Assembly: GCA_037440925.1 (NCBI GenBank)
Contig: JBBITF010000004.1
Span: forward strand, 27,227 to 91,226
Origin: JAABUE01 sp037440925
GTDB taxonomy: Bacteria; Chloroflexota; Anaerolineae; Anaerolineales; Villigracilaceae
Reading direction: 5' to 3'
Length of the DNA stretch: 64,000 nt
Positions within the stretch are counted from its first letter, which is position 1, and every line of letters begins with the position of its first letter. This document shows, one piece after another, positions 17,390 through 26,116 of the stretch. The translations under genes were made by a program, and so were the position numbers. The notes under the pieces were generated by a model. That model made no database searches. It saw only the letters and a list, made by a program, of their open reading frames with translations, and was not told where the DNA came from.

Positions 17390-18553
17390 ATGACTCTAAA
17401 CGCTGTCGTTGGTTGGGCCAAGGCCCTGGATGGCCGTGAAGCCAGTTTGCAAGCCATTCACCAGGCATTGAACAAATTCAGCCCCGCCCAGCCTGGGCTG
17501 GGAATTGTGATTGCTTCTCAGCAATACCAACCGCGTGATATTGCCAGCGGTATTGGTGCCCTGCTCGGCGAGGTGCCGGTGATTGGATTTAGTTCGCCAG
17601 CCGGCTTGACCGCAGCAGGCTCACTCCCTCACGCAGTCGTTGTCTGTATTCTGGGAGGCGATGACATCGAAGCGCATACCCATTGGCTGCCCGGATACGC
17701 CCAGAGCAGCCGTGAAACAGCCGCTCAATTGGGAATGCTCGCCGGCGGAGATAACGCACGGCATATCCTCTTCTTCGCAGATGGCTTCAATGGAGATGCA
17801 GAACAATTTTGCCAGGCTATGAGCGGGCAGCCTTATCAAACGCTAGGAGGGCTTTCTTCGGGCGATTTGCACACCGGTAACACCTTCCAAATTGCAAGCA
17901 ACCAGACCGGTAGCGGCGCCATTGCAGCCGTGACGATGAGCAGCAAAACCCAAATAGGCATCGGTTATGCGCATGGCTGGAATCCGATCGGTAGCCAGAT
18001 GCGCGTCACCCGCTCACGCGGTTTTTGGCTGCGCACCCTAGACGCCCGTCCATCCTCTGAAACCTATGCTGAACTATTGGGCTACCCGGCGCGTGAATGG
18101 GGCTTTCCTCCCTTGAGTCACATGGCGCGCCTATACCCGCTGGGAATGGAGCAAGGCGACGAGTTGGTCATCCGCGCCCCGATTCGCGTAGAGGCCGACG
18201 GCAGTTTTCGCATGAATGCGCCTGTTCGCGACGGCGTGGACGCTTTCTTGATGGTAGGCAGCCGTTCTGCCTGTCAAAAGGCTGCCCAAACTGCAGCTCA
18301 ACAAGCCTTGCGCGCCCTGGAAGGCGCCAAACCCATCCTGGCCCTGGTATTGGTAGATATTGCCTGGCAAATGCTGCTCAAGGCCACCCCTGGTGCTGAG
18401 ATTAGAGCCGTGCAAGACATCCTGGGAGAAGAAATTCCCGTGGCCGGTGGATATACGCTTGGACAAGTGGTATCCGAAGGGGCCGGCGACACGCCGCGTT
18501 TCTTGAATCAACATTTAGTCGTCATTCTATTTGGCGAAAAACCGACTGCCTGA
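17390..18553 (+). CDS. FIST N/C-domain sensory protein
   Basis: The 387-residue soluble protein matches the FIST (F-box and intracellular signal transduction) layout: an N-terminal FIST_N part (ILFFADGFNGDAEQFCQAM, GGLSSGDLHTG, GSGAIAAVTMSS, IGIGYAHGWNPIGSQMRVTRSRG) and a FIST_C part (SETYAELLGYPAREWGFPPLS, ending LNQHLVVILFGE). FIST domains are thought to sense small ligands such as amino acids and often accompany signalling kinases. Here the gene is translationally close to the large histidine kinase (6 bp apart, with GAGGAA as ribosome-binding site inside the kinase end), so it probably feeds that kinase. Confidence 0.82.
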   Translation: MTLNAVVGWAKALDGREASLQAIHQALNKFSPAQPGLGIVIASQQYQPRDIASGIGALLGEVPVIGFSSPAGLTAAGSLPHAVVVCILGGDDIEAHTHWLPGYAQSSRETAAQLGMLAGGDNARHILFFADGFNGDAEQFCQAMSGQPYQTLGGLSSGDLHTGNTFQIASNQTGSGAIAAVTMSSKTQIGIGYAHGWNPIGSQMRVTRSRGFWLRTLDARPSSETYAELLGYPAREWGFPPLSHMARLYPLGMEQGDELVIRAPIRVEADGSFRMNAPVRDGVDAFLMVGSRSACQKAAQTAAQQALRALEGAKPILALVLVDIAWQMLLKATPGAEIRAVQDILGEEIPVAGGYTLGQVVSEGAGDTPRFLNQHLVVILFGEKPTA

Positions 18554-18579
18554 AATTGCGTTCCTCATAGAGGCCAAAC

Positions 18580-19845
18580 ATGCCCCTCGACCCTGCCATC
18601 ATTCGTCAACAGTTCCCCTCCCTCGACCGGCCGGCAATATTTTTTGACAACCCCGGCGGAACCCAAATCGCCCGTCAATCGCTCGAGCGCATGACGCGTT
18701 ATTTGCTGGAATGTAATGCCAATCACGAGGGCGCCTTTGCCACTAGCATTGCCTCCGATGCCATCCTGGAAGCCGCTCATGCTGCCATGGCTGATTTCTA
18801 TAACGCCGCCAGTCCAGAAGAAATCATCTTCGGCAACAATATGACCAGCCTCACGTTGCATATCAGCCGTTCCCTCTCGAGGAACTGGCAACCAGGAGAC
18901 GAAATCATCGTCACCCGCCTGGATCATGATGCCAATGTTACCCCCTGGACGCTGGCGGCGCAAGACCATGATGTCAAGGTCAATTGGGTGGATTTCGACG
19001 TAGAAGACGGCACCCTCAACCTGAGCGACCTGCAAAAAGCCCTAGAGCGCAAACCGCGCCTGCTGGCTGTAGGCTATGCTTCTAATGCGCTCGGCACCAT
19101 CAATCCGGTGGCAAAAATCACCCGCATGGCACACGAAGCCGGCGCATTGGTCTACGTAGATGCGGTGCAGTACGCCCCCCATGGCCCAATAGATGTTCAA
19201 AGAATCGGATGTGATTTCTTAGTGGCGTCCAGTTACAAATTCTTTGGCCCACACGCTGGCATTTTATACGGTCGGCGCGACCTGCTGGAAAATCTGTTTG
19301 CCTACAAGGTGCGCCCGGCCTCCAATCGCCTGCCAGGTAAGTTCGAGACCGGCACCCAAAACCACGAGGGCATCGCTGGCGTCTTAGGGGCCATTGAATA
19401 CTTCGAATGGCTGGGCAAAGAGTTTGGCAACCGATATGCTGATAGCCTGGCTGAAAACGGCTACCAAGGCCGGCGAATGGAGCTCAAAAAGGCGCTCATC
19501 GCCATCCGCGCCTATGAATTCGAACTGGGAAGAGCGCTTCTTTCTACGCTGCAATCTGTTCCCGGACTAAGGCTGTTTGGCCTCGCCGATGCCCGCCGTC
19601 TGGATGACCGAGTGCCTACCTTTGCCTTCCGCCTGAAGGATCTTCCTCCACGCCTGGTGGCCGAGCAACTGGCCCAGCAAGGCATCTATGTTTGGGACGG
19701 CAACTACTACGCCATCAACGTTACCGAACGATTGGGCGTAGAGGAAAGCGGAGGCATGGTGCGTGTAGGCGCGGTACATTACAACACGCTAGAAGAAATC
19801 CAGCGCCTGGGAGAGGCGCTGGAAAAGATTGCCTTGTCAGGCTAG
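18580..19845 (+). CDS. Cysteine desulfurase-like PLP enzyme (class V aminotransferase, TIGR01976 type)
   Basis: A 421-residue fold-type I PLP enzyme. The Lys that binds PLP is in SSYKFFGPHAG (about residue 214), with the upstream Asp/His context VYVDAVQYAPHGPIDV. The N-terminus (IRQQFPSLDRPAIFFDNPGGTQ) and EIIFGNNMTSLTLHISRS fit the 'cysteine desulfurase-like' subgroup rather than IscS or NifS proper. No Fe-S scaffold gene is nearby, so desulfurase activity is only inferred. Its stop overlaps that of the convergent oligoendopeptidase gene in a shared CTAG. Confidence 0.85.
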   Translation: MPLDPAIIRQQFPSLDRPAIFFDNPGGTQIARQSLERMTRYLLECNANHEGAFATSIASDAILEAAHAAMADFYNAASPEEIIFGNNMTSLTLHISRSLSRNWQPGDEIIVTRLDHDANVTPWTLAAQDHDVKVNWVDFDVEDGTLNLSDLQKALERKPRLLAVGYASNALGTINPVAKITRMAHEAGALVYVDAVQYAPHGPIDVQRIGCDFLVASSYKFFGPHAGILYGRRDLLENLFAYKVRPASNRLPGKFETGTQNHEGIAGVLGAIEYFEWLGKEFGNRYADSLAENGYQGRRMELKKALIAIRAYEFELGRALLSTLQSVPGLRLFGLADARRLDDRVPTFAFRLKDLPPRLVAEQLAQQGIYVWDGNYYAINVTERLGVEESGGMVRVGAVHYNTLEEIQRLGEALEKIALSG

Positions 19846-21647
19846 AGTTGACAGTAACGTTCTACACGCTCGCCAAAAATAGCAATACTATCTTCCCAAA
19901 ATCTGCGTGAGCGGATATCAATGCCAAAGCGAGCAGCCAAATCAGCAGCCGAGGCCTCGCCGGTAGAGGCCAATAGCGCCTGATAATCAGGGATAAATGC
20001 CGCCCCGCGCTGACGATAAATGGCATATAAACCAGCGCCAAACAGCAGGCCAAAGGCATAGGGGAAGTTGTAGAACGGCAAGCCCACCGAATAATAATGC
20101 GGCTTCCAGGTCCACATATATTTTTGCAGGTAACGTTCGTCCAGGCCCTCCCCATACGTAGCCTTTTGTGCACGTTCCATGATTTCGCAAATTTCCTCGG
20201 CAGAAAGTTCTGCCTGCGCACGGCGCTCGAACACTTCCTGCTCAAACAGAAAGCGGGAGTAAATATCCACGATTACCTGCGAGGCGCCATTGAGTTGACC
20301 TTCGAGGATTGCCAGTTCCTCTTGCGGGTCGCTGGCCTGCGCCAATATTGCTTCGCTGACGATGGTTTCACAAAAAGTGGAAGCAGTTTCGGCCAGCGTC
20401 ATGGGCGTCAATTGTTGCAAGGGCGTCTTGCCAAATTGATAAACGCACTCATTGTGAAAAGCATGCCCAAGTTCGTGAGCAATCGTCGAAAGTTGATCTT
20501 GAGAGCCATCGAAGTTGACCAGGATACGACTTTCTTTTGTCCCCTGGATTTCCATACAAAAGCCGCCTCCGCGTTTGCCGTCACGCATTTCAGCATCTAT
20601 CCAGCGGCGTTCAAAGGCCCGTTCTGCAAAAGCGCGTAATGCAGGGGAAAAGGTTTCAAACTGTTCGAGGATAAAATCGCGGGCTTCCTCAAAGGAGTAA
20701 GTTTTGTCCACTTTGCCAACCGGCGCAAACAGGTCCCACCAGGCTAGTTTAGATTTGCCAAGCAGTTTGGCTTTGTGATTGAAATACTTACGGAACAAGG
20801 GGAAGGAAGCCTGCATTGCATCCAGCATAGCGTTCAAGGTATGACGGTCAATGCGAGCAGCATCGAGCGCAGGGTGGAGCGCGTCTTCTCGCCCGCGGCG
20901 TTTGTTGAGCGTGAGCGTCTCGCCCTTGACGCCGTTCAAGCAGGCCGCCAGGGTCTCCTGCACCGAGGCCCAAGCCCGACTCTCGGCTTCATAGGCACGA
21001 TGACGAACGGATTCATCAGGATGGGTACGCAAGTTGATCAAGGCTGGCATGGGCAACTTCTCTATCTGCCCGTCCAGTTCGAAATTTACGCTCAGTTGCG
21101 AGGTAACCGTCCCCTGAAGTTTCTCCCAAGCGTTCCCACCGCTCAGGCTGAGTTCAGCGGCGAGCGCCTCTTCTTCTTCGCTCATCAGATATTGACTTTG
21201 TTCAGCGGCTTCCTGAAGCATGAAAGCATGGGCTTTGGCTACGGGGTGTTTCTCCACTGCCGCTCCTAGATGAGGGGAAATCTTCCCTAACCAGACTTTC
21301 CACTGTACAACAAGGTTTTGCAACGGAAGTTTAAGTTGCTCGTATTCAGACAGTTTGCGCGCCGCGACTTTGTTGTGTGAATCGGTACTGACGAAGGAGT
21401 AGATATATGGCTCAAGCGTACCAGACAAGGTGTAGATGGCGTTGAAGCGCTCGACCAATTCCCCCAAGATGGAAGCCAATCGCTCAGGCGAAGCGTTGAG
21501 GTCAGTTTTTTGGACAACTTTGGCAAAATAATCGCCCAAATCAGCCACTTGGGTCTGAAAGAGAGAGACAGCCTGCTGGAATTCGGGAGATTCAAGCGAG
21601 GGATAGACGTTCGACAAGTCCCAGCGCGGAGCGGGGGGAGTAGGCAT
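19842..21647 (-). CDS. pepF: Oligoendopeptidase F family M3 metallopeptidase
   Basis: This 601-residue cytosolic zinc peptidase degrades oligopeptides. The HExxH motif is in STIAHELGHAFHNE (about residue 389), with the third ligand in LAETASTFCE. The N-terminal PTPPAPRWDLSNVYPSLESPEFQ is typical. The start is supported by AAGGAG upstream on the minus strand. The gene is divergent from the following acetyltransferase-like operon (168 bp between) and convergent with the preceding PLP enzyme. Confidence 0.93.
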   Translation of the reverse strand: MPTPPAPRWDLSNVYPSLESPEFQQAVSLFQTQVADLGDYFAKVVQKTDLNASPERLASILGELVERFNAIYTLSGTLEPYIYSFVSTDSHNKVAARKLSEYEQLKLPLQNLVVQWKVWLGKISPHLGAAVEKHPVAKAHAFMLQEAAEQSQYLMSEEEEALAAELSLSGGNAWEKLQGTVTSQLSVNFELDGQIEKLPMPALINLRTHPDESVRHRAYEAESRAWASVQETLAACLNGVKGETLTLNKRRGREDALHPALDAARIDRHTLNAMLDAMQASFPLFRKYFNHKAKLLGKSKLAWWDLFAPVGKVDKTYSFEEARDFILEQFETFSPALRAFAERAFERRWIDAEMRDGKRGGGFCMEIQGTKESRILVNFDGSQDQLSTIAHELGHAFHNECVYQFGKTPLQQLTPMTLAETASTFCETIVSEAILAQASDPQEELAILEGQLNGASQVIVDIYSRFLFEQEVFERRAQAELSAEEICEIMERAQKATYGEGLDERYLQKYMWTWKPHYYSVGLPFYNFPYAFGLLFGAGLYAIYRQRGAAFIPDYQALLASTGEASAADLAARFGIDIRSRRFWEDSIAIFGERVERYCQL

Positions 21648-21815
21648 GATTTTTCTCCTTAGTTTAGTATAGAAATCAGCGCCAATATTTTACTCTATGG
21701 CCCTACGGTTTCTACAGGTAACACAGAGACCAAAAAGCCCAAGTCACTCCCTAATCCAATCAAATTATGTTATTATGAAAATACCCTTTTCTCCCTAGCC
21801 AAAACAACGCGGCGT

Positions 21816-22691
21816 ATGTACACAGATCTCCGTCCAGCCAATGCCTTCGCCGGCGAACTATATGCGCTGACACATGCTTATGTGCCAGAACATATCCCTG
21901 CGCTGATGACGACCATTTCGCAGGCTGAGCCCTTTCTCATCGAAGATTATCTTGGCTTTGCTAAAGACAATTGGGTTATCTTTGTCGGCTATCCTCTTGA
22001 GACGCCCTTCGACGCGGCGCAGTGCGACCAGCGTGTTGCGCGCGCCCTTGAACTGCACCGCCCCGATTACCTTTGGTTCATCGGCCCAGAAATTCCCCCC
22101 TCTCTCGCGCGCTCCTGTCGGACGCGCCAAAGCGACTGGTATTACCGCCTCAATCTGACCGAGGCAAAAACCCGCTCGGCGCTAGAGCGAGAAGTGAGAC
22201 AGGCCGCCCGTTCATTGACCGTCATACAAAGTCAGGCCTTCACGCGTGAACATCAATCTCTGGTAGATGAACTGATGCGCCGGGAGACGCTTCCTCCAAT
22301 GATTGCGGAACTCTATCGCGCCATGCCGGCCTATGTTTCGGGCTGCAAAAGCGCGCAGGTGCTGGAGGCGCGCGATGCGCATGGACGGCTGATTGCCTTC
22401 TTTGTGGTCGAGTGCGCAGCAGAAAAATTCGATACCTACGTGCTGGGGTGCCACTCAAAAAAGCGCTATGTTCCCCATGCTTCTGACCTGCTGTTTTCAG
22501 ATATGCTGGCCAGCGCACGTCTGCGAAATAAGACCGAAATCAATCTTGGTCTGGGAGTCAACCCCGGCATCCAGCGCTTCAAGACCAAATGGGGTGGCGT
22601 GCCCTTCCTGAAATACGAATTCTGTGAGTGCTACTTTGGGGCGCAAAAACAGCCCTCCATGCTCGATTTGCTCTTGGACATGAAACTATGA
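21816..22691 (+). CDS. GNAT/FemAB-like acyltransferase-fold protein A (paralogue of 23533-24375)
   Basis: A 291-residue protein that I could not assign to a named family. The C-terminal third (DLLFSDMLASARLRNKTEINLGLGVNPGIQRFKTKWGG) looks like a GNAT- or FemAB-type acyltransferase fold. It shares a start block with the product of 23533-24375: HAYVPEH versus HAYIPEH, then EPFLIEDYL versus EPFLLGEYV, and both end with NLGLG...FK.KWG. The two are clearly paralogues on either side of a TraB-like gene. It overlaps that gene by ATGA. There is no signal peptide. The substrate is unknown. Confidence 0.75.
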   Translation: MYTDLRPANAFAGELYALTHAYVPEHIPALMTTISQAEPFLIEDYLGFAKDNWVIFVGYPLETPFDAAQCDQRVARALELHRPDYLWFIGPEIPPSLARSCRTRQSDWYYRLNLTEAKTRSALEREVRQAARSLTVIQSQAFTREHQSLVDELMRRETLPPMIAELYRAMPAYVSGCKSAQVLEARDAHGRLIAFFVVECAAEKFDTYVLGCHSKKRYVPHASDLLFSDMLASARLRNKTEINLGLGVNPGIQRFKTKWGGVPFLKYEFCECYFGAQKQPSMLDLLLDMKL

Positions 22692-23536
22692 CGAAAGCCC
22701 TGCCCACTCAACCCATGAAACTGTTTTCCCGGTTAACCGAAAAAACCTTGCGCATGGTCTGGCGCGTCGAAAAGGACGGGGGAGCTTCCCATCTGATCGG
22801 CACGGCGCACTTTTTCCCTTACAGTTTTCGACGCCCGCTTACGCGCTTGATGCAGGCCGCTACAACCGCGCTGTTCGAGGGCCCATTGGACGAAGAGAGC
22901 TCAAAACGCATTGCTGAATATGGGCGGCAAGGGGAGGGAGTGCCTACCTTCGTGGATGATGTCACGCCCGAAGCCATCCAAACAATTGACCGGCTGCTTC
23001 GTGAACGGCTGGACGGTCAAGGCGATGGTTGGCTGTTCTCCCTGGTCGAACGCCGTCCGGTTTACTTTGACTCTTTTACGCGCGGAGTGCGTCCGTGGGC
23101 AGCCTTTTTTTCCATTTGGCAAACCTACCTGGGCTGGAAGTATTCGGTAGACCTGGAAGGCTATCAGATTGCGCGCAAACTTGGTAAGCAGGTGCTGTTC
23201 CTCGAGACGCTGGAGGAACAACTTGCCGTGCTGGATAATATCCCCCTGGAACGCATTACGCGGCAAATGAACGATGTCCAAAACTGGGGCATTTACCAGG
23301 CTGAATATGTGAAAACCTTCTTGGAAGGCGACCTGGATAGAATGTTAGAACTGACCGCCCGATTTGCTACGCGCGGTCCGATGGTGGTCGGCGCCCGTGA
23401 CCGCATCTTGTTTGAACGTATGAAGCCGGTCATCGAACGGGAAGCGGCGCTGGTTTTCATCGGCTTTCCGCACGTGCCCGGCGTCAGTCAACTATTGCGG
23501 CAAGACGGCTATGCCGTTACACAGGTCACGGCATGA
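22688..23536 (+). CDS. TraB/GumN-family protein
   Basis: The 282-residue product matches the TraB/GumN superfamily, whose members have the N-terminal G-T-x-H motif (here SHLIGTAHFF near residue 36) and a C-terminal GFPHVPGVSQLLRQDGY block; both are present. The family is thought to contain metal-dependent hydrolases, some regulating pheromone or peptide levels, but the activity is poorly known. The start is the ATG at 22688 (ATGA overlap with the upstream gene), not the longer frame from 22628. Its own stop overlaps the next start by ATGA. Sandwiched between two paralogous acyltransferase-like genes, it is likely part of one pathway. Confidence 0.78.
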   Translation: MTKALPTQPMKLFSRLTEKTLRMVWRVEKDGGASHLIGTAHFFPYSFRRPLTRLMQAATTALFEGPLDEESSKRIAEYGRQGEGVPTFVDDVTPEAIQTIDRLLRERLDGQGDGWLFSLVERRPVYFDSFTRGVRPWAAFFSIWQTYLGWKYSVDLEGYQIARKLGKQVLFLETLEEQLAVLDNIPLERITRQMNDVQNWGIYQAEYVKTFLEGDLDRMLELTARFATRGPMVVGARDRILFERMKPVIEREAALVFIGFPHVPGVSQLLRQDGYAVTQVTA

Positions 23537-24375
23537 TTACCGGCGCCGAGCAAGCCTACATTGTTGAACATGCTTACATCCCAGAGCATCTGCCGCATTA
23601 CGTCACGGCCATTTCGCGCACCGAGCCATTCCTTTTGGGTGAGTATGTGGCGCATTTGGCGGAGCGGAATCTGGTCTTCGTCGGCTATCCTTTGACGGGA
23701 GACTTCGAGGCGGGGAACATGCTGGATGGTCTGGAGCAGGCCAGGGAGCGGTTCGAAGCGTCTCACGTCTCCTTGCTGTCGCCGCCGCTTCTTCATCCCC
23801 CCGCAAATTGCTCCCCGTCTGCGACGGATCAATATTTCCGCCTCGATTTGTCGAATTTGCACGTCTCCAAAAAGACGCGCAATATGCTGGCACGCGCACG
23901 GCGGGAAGTGACGATTGAAATGGGAACATTTGGGCGGGAGCATCAGCGGCTGGTGGATGAGTTCTTGCGCGTTCACCATCTGGACGCGGCGGAGCGTTTC
24001 ATCTTCCAGCGCGTGGGCGAATACGCCAGGTGCAAAAGCGCCCTGGTCTTCGAGGCGCGCACACCTGAAGGCACTCTGGCGGCTTTCGACATTGCGGAGT
24101 TTGGCGCGCGGGGATATGCTTTCTATATGTTCAACTTTCGCGCGCGCAAATACAGTCTGCCGGGCGTTTCAGACCTGCTTCTTGCGCATATCATCGAACA
24201 CGCCCAAACAGAAGGCAAGCGCTATGTCAATCTGGGGCTGGGCATAGACGCAGGTGTAGCTTTCTTCAAGAAAAAATGGGGCGCAACGCCGTTCCTGGAA
24301 CATGTTACTTACACACAAAAAGAGAAGGCGCCGCCCGCATGGAATGAAATGCTCGACCAGTTTGCGCGCTTTTAA
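23533..24375 (+). CDS. GNAT/FemAB-like acyltransferase-fold protein B (paralogue of 21816-22691)
   Basis: A 280-residue protein paralogous to the first gene of this operon. It keeps the N-terminal HAYIPEH...EPFLLGEYV block, a central hydrophobic strand-rich region, and GKRYVNLGLGIDAGVAFFKKKWGATPF near the C-terminus. The middle parts have diverged strongly, suggesting different substrates. The ATG overlaps the TraB-like stop (ATGA). The three-gene unit ends here. Confidence 0.75.
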   Translation: MITGAEQAYIVEHAYIPEHLPHYVTAISRTEPFLLGEYVAHLAERNLVFVGYPLTGDFEAGNMLDGLEQARERFEASHVSLLSPPLLHPPANCSPSATDQYFRLDLSNLHVSKKTRNMLARARREVTIEMGTFGREHQRLVDEFLRVHHLDAAERFIFQRVGEYARCKSALVFEARTPEGTLAAFDIAEFGARGYAFYMFNFRARKYSLPGVSDLLLAHIIEHAQTEGKRYVNLGLGIDAGVAFFKKKWGATPFLEHVTYTQKEKAPPAWNEMLDQFARF

Positions 24376-24421
24376 CTGTTCGTATCAACAACCTCTCTAA
24401 GGTTGAACAAAAGTCAGGGCC

Positions 24422-24440
24422 TCTCGAAAACCTTTCGAGA
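24422..24440. repeat. 8-bp inverted repeat upstream of a membrane-protein gene
   Basis: TCTCGAAA and TTTCGAGA are perfectly complementary around a 3-nt spacer, 40 bp before the start at 24480. It could be a short operator or a weak hairpin in the leader. Confidence 0.45.
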
Positions 24441-24479
24441 CGCATTCTACTACATTCCTACTTTCTTATGGAGGAAACC

Positions 24480-25112
24480 ATGTCTGAATCTGCTTTGCAA
24501 GCCCTCTCTATTCTGCGGGATGGCAGCCAATTCCAATGGTACGTCATTCCTCTCCTGGCGTTCGTCTTCTACGTCTACACTGTAGAGGCCGAAAAGCGCA
24601 ACTGGAATCAGATATTAGCCGGCCTGGCCTTCTGGGGCATGGACTGGTTCAACGAAATTTGGAATGGGTTGGTATTGCGTTTCACCGGCTACGCCCCGGT
24701 GTGGGGCGCGCCAGGAAACACCGCTTACCTGATCCTGGTAGGGTTGAACATCGAGATCATGTTTATGTTTGCAGTCAGCGGCGTCATTTGGAGCAAGATG
24801 CTACTGCCTGACAAGCAAGACAAAATCCTGGGTGTTCCAAACCGTTGGTTTGTGGCTGTTGCCGGTTCGGCCTTCTGTGTCTTTGTCGAATATCTGCTCA
24901 ATGCGGTTGGGGCGTTGACCTGGGATTGGCCATGGTGGAACCGCAGCGCACCGTGGCTGATTTTCCTCTTAGGCTACCTGACATTTTTTGTGGTCGCCTT
25001 TTGGGTTTTCGACATGAAGTCTTACAAGCAAAAGGTGTGGACGGTAGGCAGCATCTGGGTCTTCGACATCCTTTGCCTGGTGGTCTTCATGGGCATCTTG
25101 AAGTGGATTTAG
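24480..25112 (+). CDS. Multi-pass membrane protein, function unknown
   Basis: The 210-residue product has about six membrane helices and is unusually rich in Trp (WGMDWFNEIWNG, WDWPWWNRSAPW). No family is recognised. The start at 24480 is chosen because GGAGG is at ideal spacing; an upstream ATG at 24468 overlaps that site. It is followed by a strong hairpin shared with the convergent YbjN-like gene. Confidence 0.72.
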   Translation: MSESALQALSILRDGSQFQWYVIPLLAFVFYVYTVEAEKRNWNQILAGLAFWGMDWFNEIWNGLVLRFTGYAPVWGAPGNTAYLILVGLNIEIMFMFAVSGVIWSKMLLPDKQDKILGVPNRWFVAVAGSAFCVFVEYLLNAVGALTWDWPWWNRSAPWLIFLLGYLTFFVVAFWVFDMKSYKQKVWTVGSIWVFDILCLVVFMGILKWI

Positions 25113-25135
25113 GAGTCAGCCGCCTCTCGCGCAAA

Positions 25136-25172
25136 AACGTCCCAAAGCCGAAAGCAACACTTTGGGACGTTT
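25136..25172. terminator. Bidirectional hairpin between convergent genes
   Basis: A 12-bp stem (AACGTCCCAAAG with its complement CTTTGGGACGTT) lies between the stop at 25112 and the convergent stop at 25180. On the minus strand it is followed by TTTTTGC, so it would end the YbjN-like transcript best. Confidence 0.65.
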
Positions 25173-25179
25173 CCAACAG

Positions 25180-25590
25180 TTATTCGACTATGTCTCTTCC
25201 ATAGTCTTGCACAGCGGCCAAAGGAATAGAGCAAAAGCGTTTGATCAACATCACCAATGATTTGGGAGTGATACCATCGCCATCTAAAATGACATCGTAA
25301 GAAAACCGTAATATGTTGTTGAGAGCAATTGCCCGCACCATGATGTAGTCAGTGTTGATACTGTTGACACATTTCATTTTTTGCGCCTCGTTAGTGGCGG
25401 GTTTGAAGGCATATTGCACCAATAGCCAAATCCGACGTTTTTCTTTGTCAGGGATTACGATGCAATTGCATTGATCACGAATGACTATATCACCATCCTT
25501 ATCCAGCGATGTCGTCATATAAGCAGCGTCAAAAATCTCCTTGAGGAGTTCTTTCGAGAGATTTTCTGCGTTCACAAATTCGGCAGACAT
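25180..25590 (-). CDS. YbjN-like domain protein, function unknown
   Basis: A 136-residue soluble protein with alternating strands (GDIVIRDQCNCIVIPDKEKRRIWLLVQYAF) then helices (NTDYIMVRAIALNNILRFSYDVILDGDGITPKSLVMLIKRF). This fits the YbjN/type III chaperone-like fold. The start is set by AAAGGAGAAAAAC. The coding sequence is visibly more A+T-rich than its neighbours, with many AAA, ATT and GAT codons, a hint of different origin. The function is unknown; YbjN in E. coli affects stress and motility indirectly. Confidence 0.6.
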   Translation of the reverse strand: MSAEFVNAENLSKELLKEIFDAAYMTTSLDKDGDIVIRDQCNCIVIPDKEKRRIWLLVQYAFKPATNEAQKMKCVNSINTDYIMVRAIALNNILRFSYDVILDGDGITPKSLVMLIKRFCSIPLAAVQDYGRDIVE

Positions 25591-26116
25591 GTTTTTCTCC
25601 TTTGATAGGGCAGTTAGATAGGGTAGTATGAGGGGTGTTTACTGTTGCATTATCCTTGCAAGGCTGCCTCCTTTCATACTTGTTCCAAAAGACCGAACAA
25701 CATGACCCAATTCTTGTACGAAGGGCGTTATTCCAACTACGACGTTGGCATCTCTTACGGCCAACCTATAAAGGAGAGAGCAACGTAACCTTACCGATAC
25801 AAGTCAATGCCGCTGCATACAAGCGCCCTTCTCCCGGTAACGGCTTTCCTGTGCAGCCGCGCAATGGACCTAAGCGAAAGGATAGCTAGGGATTCAAAGA
25901 CAGCTCATCAAGAGCCCCCTTAGAAAGGCTTAGAAAGACTCTCCATCCCAAAGATCCAGGATATATTAAAGTATAACATGAATCCACGACAAAATGTAAA
26001 CAGAGGATAACGGCGGTAACGGCCCTTCCAATCCCCATGAATTCCTACTTGACAAATCGAACAATCGGTCTACACTGTTAATATCGTATCCGATTCTCTT
26101 CAAAGGAGGAATAAAA
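25591..26116 (+). other. Intergenic region before ssb; short ORFs, no clear gene
   Basis: This 526-bp stretch has no convincing gene. A 28-codon frame (25702-25788, starting MTQFLYEGRY) ends in AAAGGAGAG, which could act as a ribosome-binding site for a following frame, but that frame has no standard start codon. The last 70 bp carry the ssb promoter. Sequence from 25960 to 25985 is A+T-rich. Confidence 0.5.
26049..26076 (+). promoter_or_regulatory. ssb promoter (TTGACA-16-TACACT)
   Basis: A perfect -35 TTGACA is followed after 16 bp by TACACT. The ssb start is 40 bp further on, with AGGAGG as ribosome-binding site. Confidence 0.6.
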
